Part shown: piece after piece, positions 55,179 to 64,000 of the stretch
How positions within the stretch are numbered: the first letter of the stretch is position 1
Layout: every line of letters begins with the position of its first letter
Source: CAMLDH01 sp966250375
GTDB lineage: Bacteria > Pseudomonadota > Gammaproteobacteria > Burkholderiales > Burkholderiaceae_D
Reading direction: 5' to 3'
Length of the DNA: 64,000 bases
Assembly (NCBI GenBank): GCA_966250375.1
Contig: CBINHE010000004.1
Span: 1-64,000 of the forward strand
Translations under genes and position numbers: made by a program
Notes under the pieces: generated by a model
Told to the model about the DNA's origin: nothing
Database searches by the model: none
The model's input: the letters and a program-made list of their open reading frames with translations, nothing else

Positions 55179-55654
55179 TTCTTCAACTCCTCCACCAGCG
55201 CATCAATTTTCTCATTCGACATGAAGCTGCACATACGCTTATTGTTTACCAGCATGACCGGCGCATCACCGCAGGCACCCATGCACTCCCCCTCAACTAG
55301 AGTAAACTGACCGTCCCCTGTGGTTTCCTTGTAATCGACGCCGAGCTTGTGCTTCAGGTAGTACGCGGCCTTCTCACCGCCTGACAACGCACACGGCAAG
55401 TTGGTGCAAACAGAAATTTTATGTTTGCCGAGCGGCTTGACGTTATACATGTTGTAAAAAGTTGCAACTTCCTGCACCGCAATCGCAGGCATGCCGAGAT
55501 AATCGGCGACATCCTGTATCACTTCAGGCGCGAGCCACCCCTTTTCATCCTGAGCAATGGCAAGCGCAGCCATCACCGCCGACTGCTTTTGATCTGCCGG
55601 AAATTTCGCGACCTCGCGGTCAATTCTTTTGTACGCTTGCTCTGATAACAGCAT
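55175..55654 (-). CDS. nuoE: NADH-quinone oxidoreductase subunit E
   Basis: 159 residues; thioredoxin-like 2Fe-2S subunit with CTNLPC and CMGACGDAPV ligating N1a. 28 bases after nuoD. Confidence 0.97.
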   Translation of the reverse strand: MLLSEQAYKRIDREVAKFPADQKQSAVMAALAIAQDEKGWLAPEVIQDVADYLGMPAIAVQEVATFYNMYNVKPLGKHKISVCTNLPCALSGGEKAAYYLKHKLGVDYKETTGDGQFTLVEGECMGACGDAPVMLVNNKRMCSFMSNEKIDALVEELKK

Positions 55655-55682
55655 TGTCTATGCCTCAAATATCGACGCGCGC

Positions 55683-56936
55683 TTAGCGGTCGATTTCACC
55701 AAACACGATATCTTGTGTACCGATGATCGTTACTGCATCGGCAATCATGTGACCTTTTGCCATTTCATCCAAACCCTGCAAATGCGCAAAACCAGGCGCA
55801 CGGATTTTCATGCGGTAAGGTTTGTTCGCACCATCAGACACAAGGTAAATACCGAACTCGCCTTTCGGATGTTCGACCGCGGCATATGCTTCACCGGGCG
55901 GCACGTGAAAACCCTCTGTAAACAACTTGAAGTGATGGATCAGCTCTTCCATGTTCGACTTCATATCCACACGCGATGGCGGTGCCACCTTGTGGTTGTC
56001 AGTCATCACTGGACCCGGATTGTTGCGCAGCCATTCGACACATTGCTTGATGATGCGGTTCGACTGGCGCATTTCTTCCACACGCACCAGATAGCGGTCG
56101 TAGCAGTCACCATTAGTGCCGACCGGGATATCGAAGTCGAGCAAGTCATAGACTTCGTATGGCTGTTTCTTGCGCAAATCCCATTCAATGCCGGACCCGC
56201 GCAACATCGGGCCAGTGAAACCCATCGCTTTCGCACGCTCAGGCGAAACCACACCAATCCCCACCAAACGCTGTTTCCAGATACGATTATCGGTCAGCAG
56301 CGTCTCGTATTCATCAACGTAGTGCGGGAAGCGATTGGTGAAATCCTCAATAAAATCGAGCAGCGAACCCTGGCGGTTTTCATTCAGTTGCCTGATCGCC
56401 TTTTCGTTCTTTAACAACGATGCCCCATGCTTCGGCATCGTATCCGGCAAATCGCGATACACACCACCCGGACGATAGTACGCTGCGTGCAGGCGTGCAC
56501 CCGACACCGCTTCATAGCAGTCCATCAAATCTTCGCGCTCGCGGAATGCGTACAGGAATACCGCCATCGCCCCGACGTCCAGTGCATGCGCGCCGATCCA
56601 CAACAAGTGGTTCAGCAAACGCGTAATTTCGTCGAACATCACACGGATATACTGCGCGCGCAATGGTACTTCGAGAGCCAGTAATTTCTCGATTGCCATC
56701 ACGTAGCCGTGCTCGTTGCACATCATCGACACGTAATCGAGGCGGTCCATGTACGGCACGGATTGAAGATAGGTTTTTTGTTCAGCAAGCTTTTCCGTTG
56801 CGCGATGCAGCAGACCGATATGCGGATCGGCGCGCTGGATGACTTCACCATCCAGCTCCAACACAAGGCGCAATACGCCATGGGCCGCAGGATGTTGCGG
56901 ACCGAAGTTCAGAGTGTAATTCTTGATTTCAGCCAT
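55683..56936 (-). CDS. nuoD: NADH-quinone oxidoreductase subunit D
   Basis: 417 residues, hydrogenase-like large subunit: LNFGPQHPAAHGVLRLVLEL, DIGLLHRATEKLAE-type segment, and the C-terminal quinone-site HLQGLDEMAKG, MIADAVTIIGTQDIVFGEIDR. Start overlaps the nuoC stop by one base. Not fused to nuoC. Confidence 0.97.
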   Translation of the reverse strand: MAEIKNYTLNFGPQHPAAHGVLRLVLELDGEVIQRADPHIGLLHRATEKLAEQKTYLQSVPYMDRLDYVSMMCNEHGYVMAIEKLLALEVPLRAQYIRVMFDEITRLLNHLLWIGAHALDVGAMAVFLYAFREREDLMDCYEAVSGARLHAAYYRPGGVYRDLPDTMPKHGASLLKNEKAIRQLNENRQGSLLDFIEDFTNRFPHYVDEYETLLTDNRIWKQRLVGIGVVSPERAKAMGFTGPMLRGSGIEWDLRKKQPYEVYDLLDFDIPVGTNGDCYDRYLVRVEEMRQSNRIIKQCVEWLRNNPGPVMTDNHKVAPPSRVDMKSNMEELIHHFKLFTEGFHVPPGEAYAAVEHPKGEFGIYLVSDGANKPYRMKIRAPGFAHLQGLDEMAKGHMIADAVTIIGTQDIVFGEIDR

Positions 56937-57532
56937 TATTTAACCCCGTAAGTTTCTTCACGAATCACACGCGGCGTAATTTCGCGCGGCTCGATCGTCA
57001 CGGGTTGATAAATCACGCGCTTTTGTTCAGGGTCGTAGCGCATCTCGACATAACCCGACACCGGAAAGTCTTTGCGGAACGGATGACCGATGAAGCCATA
57101 GTCCGTCAAAATGCGACGCAAATCGTTGTGGCCGTCAAACAGAATACCGAAGAAATCGAATGCTTCGCGCTCGTACCAATTGGCAGCAGCCCAGATATCG
57201 ATCATCGAAGCAACCACCGGCATCTCATCATCCGGCGCAAACACGCGCACACGCACGCGCCAGTTGTGCTCGATCGACAGCAGATGGGAAATCACAGCGA
57301 AACGCGGCCCCTCCCATGCACCATCACCGTAGGTCGAATAATCGATACCACACAGATCAATCAATTCTTCGAAACGCAGATCGACATGATCACGCAACAC
57401 GCGCATAGCGAAAAAATAATTCGTAGCGTTCACTACGACAGTCACCTCACCCAATGCAACCACCAGACTTTGCATATGGTCGCCAAGCGCATTACGCAAA
57501 GCTGCTTCGAGAGTTTCAAGTTTGGTCGTCAT
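56936..57532 (-). CDS. nuoC: NADH-quinone oxidoreductase subunit C
   Basis: 198 residues, soluble 30-kDa subunit with ANWYEREAFDFFGILFDGHNDLRRILTDYGF and HPFRKDFPVSGYVEMRY. 21 bases after nuoB. Confidence 0.97.
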   Translation of the reverse strand: MTTKLETLEAALRNALGDHMQSLVVALGEVTVVVNATNYFFAMRVLRDHVDLRFEELIDLCGIDYSTYGDGAWEGPRFAVISHLLSIEHNWRVRVRVFAPDDEMPVVASMIDIWAAANWYEREAFDFFGILFDGHNDLRRILTDYGFIGHPFRKDFPVSGYVEMRYDPEQKRVIYQPVTIEPREITPRVIREETYGVK

Positions 57533-57553
57533 ATGCTTAACTCGGCTGGCCTC

Positions 57554-58030
57554 TTAGCGTGCAATCGTATTGGTGCGTTTGATCTTGTTCTGCAATTGCA
57601 TGATGCCGTACAACAGCGCTTCTGCAGTGGGGGGGCAGCCCGGCACATACACATCCACCGGGACAATGCGGTCGCAGCCACGCACTACAGAGTAGGAATA
57701 GTGGTAGTAGCCGCCGCCGTTTGCGCAGGAGCCCATCGAAATCACCCAACGCGGTTCGGCCATTTGGTCGTACACCTTGCGCAGGGCCGGCGCCATTTTG
57801 TTGCACAGTGTCCCGGCCACGATCATCACATCGGATTGACGCGGCGATGGTCGAAACACGATGCCGAAACGATCCAGATCATAACGCGACGCACCTGCGT
57901 GCATCATCTCCACTGCGCAGCAGGCCAGACCGAATGTCATTGGCCACATCGAACCGGTACGTGTCCAGTTGATGAGCTTGTCCGCGGTAGTAGTGACAAA
58001 ACCTTCGCTCAATACGCCTTCAATTGACAT
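57554..58030 (-). CDS. nuoB: NADH-quinone oxidoreductase subunit B
   Basis: 158 residues; TFGLACCAVEMMHAGASRYD, MGSCANGGGYYHYSYSVVRG and VPGCPPTAEALLYG supply the N2 cluster cysteines. Three bases after nuoA. Confidence 0.97.
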   Translation of the reverse strand: MSIEGVLSEGFVTTTADKLINWTRTGSMWPMTFGLACCAVEMMHAGASRYDLDRFGIVFRPSPRQSDVMIVAGTLCNKMAPALRKVYDQMAEPRWVISMGSCANGGGYYHYSYSVVRGCDRIVPVDVYVPGCPPTAEALLYGIMQLQNKIKRTNTIAR

Positions 58031-58033
58031 GAC

Positions 58034-58393
58034 TCATTCCCAATCCAGGGCACCTTTCTTCCAGATGTACCAGAATCCGACTACGAATTCAGCGATAAAC
58101 ACCAGCATCGTCACGAAACCAGCCCAGCCGAGGTCTCGCATGGCGACACCCCACGGGAAGAAAAATGCGGTTTCCAGGTCGAATAAAATAAAAAGAATCG
58201 CAACGAGGTAGTAGCGCACATCAAACTTCATACGCGCATCCTCAAATGCTTCGAAGCCACACTCGTACGGAGATGTTTTTTCAGCATCAGGCCTGAATGG
58301 CGCAATGACGCGACCAAGCACTTGAGGCACAACGCCTACGCCGATACCGACGAGAATAAAGAGAAGTACAGGGAGATAATTTTCGAGGTTCAC
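58034..58393 (-). CDS. nuoA: NADH-quinone oxidoreductase subunit A
   Basis: 119 residues, three transmembrane helices with PYECGFEAFEDARMKFDVRYY and LVAILFILFDLETAFFFPWG, both characteristic. First gene of the operon. A terminator-like hairpin lies 70 bases upstream, so the operon's promoter is expected in 58394-58462, where TATATA boxes exist but I could not fix a convincing pair. Confidence 0.97.
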   Translation of the reverse strand: MNLENYLPVLLFILVGIGVGVVPQVLGRVIAPFRPDAEKTSPYECGFEAFEDARMKFDVRYYLVAILFILFDLETAFFFPWGVAMRDLGWAGFVTMLVFIAEFVVGFWYIWKKGALDWE

Positions 58394-58462
58394 GATAGGT
58401 CGTATATATAGGCGATTGATTGACCAGATGAATAACGCACTAAATCAAACACAATTCCTCGA

Positions 58463-58497
58463 TAAAAAGCCAGCTCAGGCATACCCTTCGCTGGCTC
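58463..58497 (-). terminator. rho-independent terminator between tRNA-Leu and nuoA
   Basis: Stem AGCCAGC/GCTGGCT with a 15-base loop, followed on the minus strand by TTTTTATC. It would separate the tRNA-Leu transcript from nuo. Confidence 0.7.
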
Positions 58498-58506
58498 TAT
58501 TCTTTT

Positions 58507-58591
58507 TGGTGCCGACGGCGAGACTCGAACTCGCACAGCTTTCGCCACTACCCCCTCAAGATAGCGTGTCTACCAATTTCACCACGTCGGC
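58507..58591 (-). tRNA. tRNA-Leu (anticodon GAG)
   Basis: 85 bases with CCA. The acceptor GCCGACG pairs with CGTCGGC, an extended variable arm (class II) is present, the anticodon loop is TTGAGGG between CTATC and GGTAG, and the T-arm has GTTCGAGTC. Located between secG and nuoA, as in related genomes. Confidence 0.95.
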
Positions 58592-58677
58592 TTCAGTCCG
58601 CTATTTTAACCTGATTTAGCGCTTTTGTTCAACGCACAAGCGCACTAAAACAATGCATAAAATCGAATTTCAATCAA

Positions 58678-59094
58678 TTATTTCGGAATTTGATTCGATT
58701 GACCTGCCGCACTTGCAGGCGCACTCGGCGCAAGTTGCACTCCCCCTTTGGCAGCGGGCGCAGGGGCAGGCACACCAGCAGCAGGTGCGACTGGCACGGA
58801 ATCAGCCTTAGGAGTCGCCGGCAAATTATCCATCACACCGCCACTCACCGTTGTGTGCTTGCCGCCAAGGTAAGCCAATGCCAGCGTCGCGGCAAAAAAA
58901 ACCGCTGCAGCGAATCCCGTCGACTTGGACAGGAAGTTGGATGAACCGGTTGCACCAAACAAACTGCCCGAGGCGCCGGAACCGAACGCCGCCCCCATGT
59001 CGGCACCTTTACCGTGCTGCAGAAGCACGAGGCCGATAATGGCCAGCGCGGACGCCACCTGAATGACGATGATGATACTCAAGAGCGTATTCAT
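58678..59094 (-). CDS. secG: protein translocase subunit SecG
   Basis: 138 residues. Two transmembrane helices with the family sequence GLVLLQHGKGADMGAAFGSG and FGATGSSNFLSKSTGFAAAVFF; a Pro/Ala-rich C-terminal tail of about 50 residues is beyond the E. coli length. Component of SecYEG. 56 bases after tpiA. Confidence 0.95.
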   Translation of the reverse strand: MNTLLSIIIVIQVASALAIIGLVLLQHGKGADMGAAFGSGASGSLFGATGSSNFLSKSTGFAAAVFFAATLALAYLGGKHTTVSGGVMDNLPATPKADSVPVAPAAGVPAPAPAAKGGVQLAPSAPASAAGQSNQIPK

Positions 59095-59150
59095 TTAATA
59101 ATTTCCAATCTCTGGTTAATTCTGTCGTTGCGACCCGTGGTCGAATGTCT

Positions 59151-59897
59151 TTATGTAGCGCGAATGATTTCGATGAAATCCGCCGCCTTTAACGCCGCCC
59201 CGCCGATCAAACCGCCATCGATATCAGGCATCGCCAGCAGCTCCTTGGCATTGTCGGGTTTCATGCTACCGCCATATAAAATCCGAACCTTATCCGCCAC
59301 TACCACATCTTTCGCCGCTAGTTTCGCGCGGATCATTGCGTGCACGTCTTGCGCCATTTGAGGCGTTGCCGTCTTGCCTGTGCCAATCGCCCAAACCGGC
59401 TCATAAGCGATCACGACTTTCGTGAGGTCACCCATATCAAGAACAGCCAAGACCACATCAATCTGCCGCCCCACCACCGCATCGGTCCGCCCTGCTTCGC
59501 GCTCGGCCAAAGTCTCACCGACGCACACTATCGGAATCAAGCCGCTATGCAGTGCACGAATCGCCTTCTGTGCAACAGAAGCATCGGTCTCACCGTGATA
59601 GGCGCGGCGCTCCGAGTGTCCGACGATAACGTATGTGCAGCCAAAGTCGAGCAGCATTGCCGCTGCCACTTCTCCCGTGTAGGCACCCGACTCATGCGAG
59701 GACAGATCTTGTGCACCCCACGCAATCGAGGTTGCAGCCAATTCGGACCGGGATTGGGCGAGATAAGGGGACGGCACACAGATGGCAACATCACACGCCG
59801 GCTGACCCAGTGCGGCCTTGATCTCGGCAAACAACACAGCATTAGCAGCGAGAGTGCCATTCATTTTCCAGTTACCGGCGACAAGTTTGCGACGCAT
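59151..59897 (-). CDS. tpiA: triose-phosphate isomerase
   Basis: 248 residues, full length: RKLVAGNWKMNGT (catalytic Asn/Lys), VIVGHSERRAYHGE (catalytic His), VIAYEPVWAIGTGKTA (catalytic Glu and flexible loop) and GLIGGAALKAADF. Interconverts dihydroxyacetone phosphate and glyceraldehyde 3-phosphate in the cytoplasm. A good promoter lies upstream. Confidence 0.97.
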   Translation of the reverse strand: MRRKLVAGNWKMNGTLAANAVLFAEIKAALGQPACDVAICVPSPYLAQSRSELAATSIAWGAQDLSSHESGAYTGEVAAAMLLDFGCTYVIVGHSERRAYHGETDASVAQKAIRALHSGLIPIVCVGETLAEREAGRTDAVVGRQIDVVLAVLDMGDLTKVVIAYEPVWAIGTGKTATPQMAQDVHAMIRAKLAAKDVVVADKVRILYGGSMKPDNAKELLAMPDIDGGLIGGAALKAADFIEIIRAT

Positions 59898-59925
59898 AAA
59901 TGCCTAAAATTTTCAATAACCCGGC

Positions 59926-59954
59926 ATTTTAACGCGCCACAGTAAAACGGGCAA
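59926..59954 (-). promoter_or_regulatory. sigma70-type promoter of tpiA
   Basis: On the minus strand TTGCCC (59949-59954), 17-base spacer, TAAAAT (59926-59931), ending 28 bases before the tpiA ATG. Likely drives tpiA and perhaps secG. Confidence 0.6.
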
Positions 59955-60109
59955 ACCGGACAACTCGATTACTCGGCTGTCCATGCAAATATCAAGGCTT
60001 CAACTGCAAGCAAAGAATGCTCCATAGGCAATTATTTTCAGCGCATATCCGATACTCGAGGAATTTCAGTAAAATCGCGATCGTCTGCACATGGACATCG
60101 GAAGTCGCC

Positions 60110-61090
60110 TTAAATTACCTTCAACATGATTTTCCCGACATGTGCACTGCTTTCCATTAGCACATGTGCCTGCACTGCATCCTCAAGCGGAAATGTTTGA
60201 TGGATTACCGGCTTGATTGCGCCGATTTCGAGTAAAGGCCAAATATGCGCGCGCAAATTGGTAACGATGGCGGCTTTGAAGGCAATTGAGCGCGGGCGCA
60301 ATGTAGAACCGGTAATCGTCAGACGCCGACGCAAAATCTGCCCTAGATCGACCACACCCTTCATACCTCCAAGAAAAGCAATGATTACCAAGCGCCCATC
60401 ATCTGCCAGGCAGTTAATCTCGCGTGCGACATAGTCACCGCCGACCATGTCGAGAATCACATCCACGCCCTTGCCATTTGTAACAGCACCGATGACTTCA
60501 ACGAAATCTTCGCTCCGATAGTTGATGCCGCGCTCTGCTCCTAAAGCCTCGCAAGTGCGGCATTTTTCATCCGAACCAGCAGTCGCAAAAACCCGATGGC
60601 CGAGTGCGACCGCCATCTGAATTGCCGTCACGCCGATGCCTGAAGTTCCCCCTTGCACCAAAAATGTTTCAGTTCCGGTCAGTTTTGCCCGGTCGAATAC
60701 GTTGCTCCATACGGTGAAAAAAGTTTCCGGCAACGAGGCTGCTTCGATCACGCTCAAGCCTTTCGGCACCGGCAGGCATTGCTCTATCGGCGCCGCACAA
60801 TATTCCGCATAGCCACCTCCCTGCACCAAGGCACAGACCATATCGCCTTTCTTGAAGTCGCTGCCCGACAAATTTCCATCGACAATTTCACCTGCCACTT
60901 CCAGCCCAAGCAAATCCGATGCGCCCGGAGGAACCGGGTAATGGCCGATACGTTGAATCACGTCGGGTCTGTTAACACCAGCAGCGTGGACCTTAATCAG
61001 GACTTCGCCGGGCTTCAAGGTGGGCATTGGCCGCTCACAAAGCTTCAAGACATCGGGCGGGCCAAGTTGAGTAATTTCGATAGCACGCAT
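60110..61090 (-). CDS. NAD(P)H-quinone oxidoreductase, zinc-type alcohol dehydrogenase superfamily (PIG3-like)
   Basis: 326 residues from MRAIEITQLGPPDV; the longer upstream frame is less likely. GroES-like domain (KVHAAGVNRPDVIQRIGHYP) and Rossmann NADPH motif GGTSGIGVTAIQMA are present; the zinc ligands are absent as in quinone reductases. Reduces quinones with NADPH. It precedes tpiA, which has its own promoter. Relatives often carry pnp upstream; here a decayed region replaces it. Confidence 0.9.
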   Translation of the reverse strand: MRAIEITQLGPPDVLKLCERPMPTLKPGEVLIKVHAAGVNRPDVIQRIGHYPVPPGASDLLGLEVAGEIVDGNLSGSDFKKGDMVCALVQGGGYAEYCAAPIEQCLPVPKGLSVIEAASLPETFFTVWSNVFDRAKLTGTETFLVQGGTSGIGVTAIQMAVALGHRVFATAGSDEKCRTCEALGAERGINYRSEDFVEVIGAVTNGKGVDVILDMVGGDYVAREINCLADDGRLVIIAFLGGMKGVVDLGQILRRRLTITGSTLRPRSIAFKAAIVTNLRAHIWPLLEIGAIKPVIHQTFPLEDAVQAHVLMESSAHVGKIMLKVI

Positions 61091-61279
61091 GTCAATCTCG
61101 TCATATGAAAAAATACACAATAATATATTGTACGGTACTGAGAAAAACTATTTTTGCTTCAATTTGGCTACTTACTGGAACAGCCCGGGAGCGGATAGTG
61201 AAACACTTGGCTCAAATCACAAATATTTGGCGATCGGCCCGTTTTTCAGGTTCTGGTGCCCAGATCAGCACCTGCCTTG

Positions 61280-61830
61280 CAATGCGATCAAATCCACTAT
61301 GAGCTTGGGTCCAATACATAATCTTGAATCAATCAGTATGCAACCGATCGTCGCTTCGACGGCAATCATCTGCTCGCTCAAGCTATCAAACATCGGTTGA
61401 CATTCAAGGAAAAATCATTCCCAACCAGTGCATGATGAAGCTCCGCCTCCATCATCATGTGGTCAATTACGCCACCGACGTGGCCGACATCCCTAGGAAC
61501 ACGGCTTCATCACCTCCAAAACGGCCAACATTCCTTCGGCGCGAGTTGCTGCAGCCTGTCGGCAAATCCCCCGCAAAGCGTGAGTGCCAGCTTCCTGACC
61601 GAATACGTCGCTGATCGGCTTGAAGCGATATATATACATATACAAGAACAAGATGCCAAAAATCTGTCCAGATACACTGGCACTGACGTGAGCCGTATCA
61701 GTATCAAGCAAGCAATAGAAATGATTACCGCTGACAAGGTCCGTCAAATCATCGGCCTGTGCCAGTTGCCGAATGTATTCCTGTTGCTCGATCCACCACG
61801 ATCTGAGGTCGGCACGACAAGTGTGCGGAT
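61280..61830 (-). pseudogene. decayed GGDEF-EAL (cyclic di-GMP) protein
   Basis: On the minus strand the following order is seen over several frames: EYIRQLAQADDLTDLVS, RFKPISDVFGQEAG, ALRGICRQAAATRAEGMLA, then in a shifted frame RFGGDEAVFLGMSA (GGDEF motif changed to GGDEA, 61503-61517), then EAELHHALVGNDFSLNVN and AVEATIGCILIQD (EAL-domain N-terminus). Stops interrupt these pieces, and the EAL motif itself is not found. A GGDEF-EAL protein decayed by frameshifts and truncation. Confidence 0.7.
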
Positions 61831-62435
61831 TACCCTCGACAATTTGGGTAATTGTGCCTCGCGTCAACGCGAAAGACGCTGAAAAATTCCAGCACTCCGA
61901 GACTATGACGTCACCTGTTAGCCACCTCATCCGACACAGGGAATGCAAAACACCCCCGCAGTCCGCATTCCCGCGCACTCTGGCAACGCAGATAGCATCC
62001 GTCGCAAAATCCTCCACTCAGCTTCAGTGGATCATTAATACCCATAAAGCAAACTTATGAGTATAAAAATATGCTTGAGTTTAAAGGTGTTGACATTACG
62101 CAATATCAAAAACTGGTATTGAATTAAATTGAGTGACGAAAAAAAGCCCTTACCTGAGCACGCAAAAATGTGGCATTGGTGCAATTTCCGGCATGCCCGC
62201 ACCCACTGAACGCACTCATGTCTTGTAGTTCGGCATCATCCTCCAAGGATTTTTCAGTTGCTCCGTCCCTTTACCAATAATGGTTAAAGATGATGGTGAT
62301 ATCGAAGTGCAATTTACGTGCAAAATCCAACGATCATGTTGCAAATTGTTACCAAGATTTGGGTTGCTGCGCCGCTTTGGATTAATTAAATGGGAACTAA
62401 ATTAAGCAATTAGTTTCCAACCGGAAATTAGAAAG
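61831..62435. other. gene-poor interval
   Basis: Aside from the likely 5' continuation of the GGDEF-EAL remnant (to about 62017), I see no gene. From 62040 the sequence becomes markedly AT-rich and includes no recognisable RNA gene. Confidence 0.45.
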
Positions 62436-64000
62436 ATGGTAGCCAAAGCAACATCTACATCATCAATCTCACCCTGGCTCGGAATGCATATGAACGCACT
62501 GGTGGATATCTTTGCTGTGAAGAGATCTATGAGCACCACCTCGGATCTGCTCGCGACGAATGAGCGCTTGAATCTAGCGCTTGAAAGCGCACGTCAAGTC
62601 GTCTTCGACTGGCTCATTCCCGAAGACCAGCTTTACTTCAGCAGCGAACTTGGCGACAGCCTCAAGGATTTGTCTATCGATACCAGCAAGACCTGGAGTT
62701 CGAGTGAATTGCATGAGCTCATACACGAGGACGATAAAGAAATTTTTCGCCACCATTTGCACCTTGCACTCAAGGGAAGCAACGATGCGGCAAGCACCAT
62801 TTATCGAGTGGAACTCCGCCTGAAGGACGCTTCGCGTGGATGGCGCTGGGTCGATATCGGCGGCAAGATCGTGGAACGCGATAGCAAAGGCCATGCACTG
62901 CGCATGGTGGGCACCTTCTCTGACATTGATGAGCGCAAGCAAGTGGAGACGAGAACCGCGCGACTACGCGATCTTTATGCCGCACTCAGTCAAATCAATC
63001 AAGCGATCGTGCGTATCGATAATCGAGATGCACTATTTCACGAAATTTGCCGGATTGCAGTCGATCATGGCCACTTTTATAGGGCGTGGATCGGCATGAT
63101 TGACGAACACAGCAAGCAAGTCATGCCAGTCGCTTCTTACGGGAGCGGTATTAATGTATTGCAAAAAGCCTTGGTATCAATAGATGCATCGAAACCTGAG
63201 GGCTGCGGGCCAATCGGTAGCGCGATCAGAGAGAACCGGCCAGCCATTTGCAATGACTTCCTCAATGCACCGCAGCAGGAATTCGACTTCGAAGTCGCCG
63301 CAGCACCAGGTTTCCATGCGATCGCCAGTTTTCCTTTTCAGCAGTCTGGTCGCGCTATGGGCGTACTCGTCCTCCATGCCTCCGAAAAGAATTTTTTCGA
63401 TGAATTTGTCATCAGCTTGCTGGAAGAGATGATGCGGGATATCTCATTTGCCATCGAGAACTATGCGCGTGAATCGCAGCGAGAAGCAATGGAAAATGCG
63501 CTGATTGAAAGCGAGAAATTCAAGAGCGCTATTCTTACCGCCGCGCTTGACTGCATCATTTCAATTAATCATGAAGGTGAAATCATCAGTTTTAACCAGG
63601 CTGCGGAACGCACATTCGGCCATCGCAGCAAGGACATACTGGGTAAAAAACTTGCGGATGTCATTGGGCCTCCCGAGTGGCGCGAAAAACATCAACAAGG
63701 CATGGCGCGCTTTCTTCAAAACGGTGAAGGCACCGTCCTGAACCGCCGTCTTGAACTCACTGCGATGCATGCGGACGGCTCGATTTTCCCAATCGAATTG
63801 GCGATTGTTCCTATTCGCATACACGGCAAGCCGATATTTACCGCCTTCATGCGCGACATTTCTGAACGCAAGCAAAGCCATGAGATCCTCAAGGAAAGCG
63901 CGATGCGCTACCGCCAGCTTGTCGAATTGTCCCCAGAAGCGATCTTCGTGCATCGACAGGACAAGCTTGTTCTTCTCAACCAGGCTGCGGTGTACATGCT
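62436..64000 (+). CDS. PAS-GAF-PAS sensor protein, open at right edge
   Basis: One uninterrupted frame from ATG 62436 (ATG 62484 and 62490 are alternative starts) runs past the window end with 521 codons visible. First PAS/PAC (FDWLIPEDQLYFSSELGDSL, WRWVDIGGKIVERD and TFSDIDERKQV), then a GAF domain (IVRIDNRDALFHEICRIAV, GPIGSAIRENRPAICNDF), a second PAS (SAILTAALDCIISINHEGEI, AFMRDISERKQS) and the start of a third (YRQLVELSPEAIFVHRQDKL). Output domain lies beyond the edge, probably GGDEF-EAL or histidine kinase. Confidence 0.85.
   Translation, partial: MVAKATSTSSISPWLGMHMNALVDIFAVKRSMSTTSDLLATNERLNLALESARQVVFDWLIPEDQLYFSSELGDSLKDLSIDTSKTWSSSELHELIHEDDKEIFRHHLHLALKGSNDAASTIYRVELRLKDASRGWRWVDIGGKIVERDSKGHALRMVGTFSDIDERKQVETRTARLRDLYAALSQINQAIVRIDNRDALFHEICRIAVDHGHFYRAWIGMIDEHSKQVMPVASYGSGINVLQKALVSIDASKPEGCGPIGSAIRENRPAICNDFLNAPQQEFDFEVAAAPGFHAIASFPFQQSGRAMGVLVLHASEKNFFDEFVISLLEEMMRDISFAIENYARESQREAMENALIESEKFKSAILTAALDCIISINHEGEIISFNQAAERTFGHRSKDILGKKLADVIGPPEWREKHQQGMARFLQNGEGTVLNRRLELTAMHADGSIFPIELAIVPIRIHGKPIFTAFMRDISERKQSHEILKESAMRYRQLVELSPEAIFVHRQDKLVLLNQAAVYM

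Noticed and set aside
57005..58027. 340-residue open frame opposite nuoB-nuoC
   Set aside because: His/Arg-rich composition typical of antisense reading of conserved genes.
61457..61882. 141-residue plus-strand frame
   Set aside because: Antisense to a better-supported GGDEF-EAL remnant.
1..64000. CRISPR arrays, prophage modules or toxin-antitoxin pairs
   Set aside because: No spaced direct repeats of CRISPR type, cas genes, phage structural genes or recognisable toxin-antitoxin pair were seen.

Overview
The window looks like a chromosomal segment of a betaproteobacterium of order Burkholderiales, most likely family Oxalobacteraceae (Herminiimonas/Janthinobacterium-like). Three things suggest this: the gene order tpiA-secG-tRNA-Leu-nuoA to nuoN-DUF2818-NUDIX; the block thrS-infC-rpmI-rplT-pheS-pheT-ihfA-merR; and genes for polyhydroxybutyrate (PHB) and 3-hydroxybutyrate use. 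This placement is inferred from gene content and order only. There is no CRISPR array, no intact insertion sequence and no intact prophage.

Left part (1-20.9 kb) is accessory. A stable-RNA-type promoter points off the left edge. A tight minus-strand operon (5198 to 553) encodes an acyl carrier protein, a diiron protein like acyl-ACP desaturases, a short phosphopantetheinyl transferase, a hotdog thioesterase, an alpha/beta hydrolase and a fatty-acyl-AMP ligase. It has the parts of a small self-contained acyl-modifying pathway and is the most interesting locus. Next comes a graveyard of decayed genes (REP-associated transposase, pseudopilin, thiamine-diphosphate oxidase), three small unknown genes, a VIT1/CCC1 transporter with a nonsense codon, a GNAT enzyme, two duplicated beta-barrel outer-membrane genes with an IS66 remnant between them and a MITE-like element beside them, then a UDG-family protein, DUF488, SYLF, a stand-alone SdhB, a flavodoxin, a 3-hydroxybutyrate-oligomer hydrolase, a chemoreceptor remnant, YjdM and an IS630 remnant.

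Middle part (20.9-43.5 kb) is housekeeping and metabolism. It holds the translation cluster (merR, ihfA, pheT, pheS, rplT, rpmI, infC with an ATA start, thrS), tRNA-Val(GAC), a hydroxypyruvate-isomerase-like gene, a cation diffusion facilitator, relA, ridA, an alpha/beta hydrolase, 3-hydroxybutyrate dehydrogenase, a sorbosone-dehydrogenase-like lipoprotein, the CoA-transferase pair scoAB with a divergent PAS-LuxR regulator, an SDR protein lacking its catalytic tyrosine, ETF-ubiquinone oxidoreductase and a NUDIX hydrolase. Oligomer hydrolase, BdhA and ScoAB together would take 3-hydroxybutyrate oligomers to acetoacetyl-CoA.

Right part (43.2-64 kb): the complete 14-gene nuo operon for respiratory complex I (58393 to 43502) with REP-like palindrome pairs in two of its gaps, then tRNA-Leu(GAG), secG, tpiA and a quinone oxidoreductase, all on the minus strand. 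Beyond lie a decayed GGDEF-EAL gene and an open-ended PAS-GAF-PAS sensor on the plus strand.
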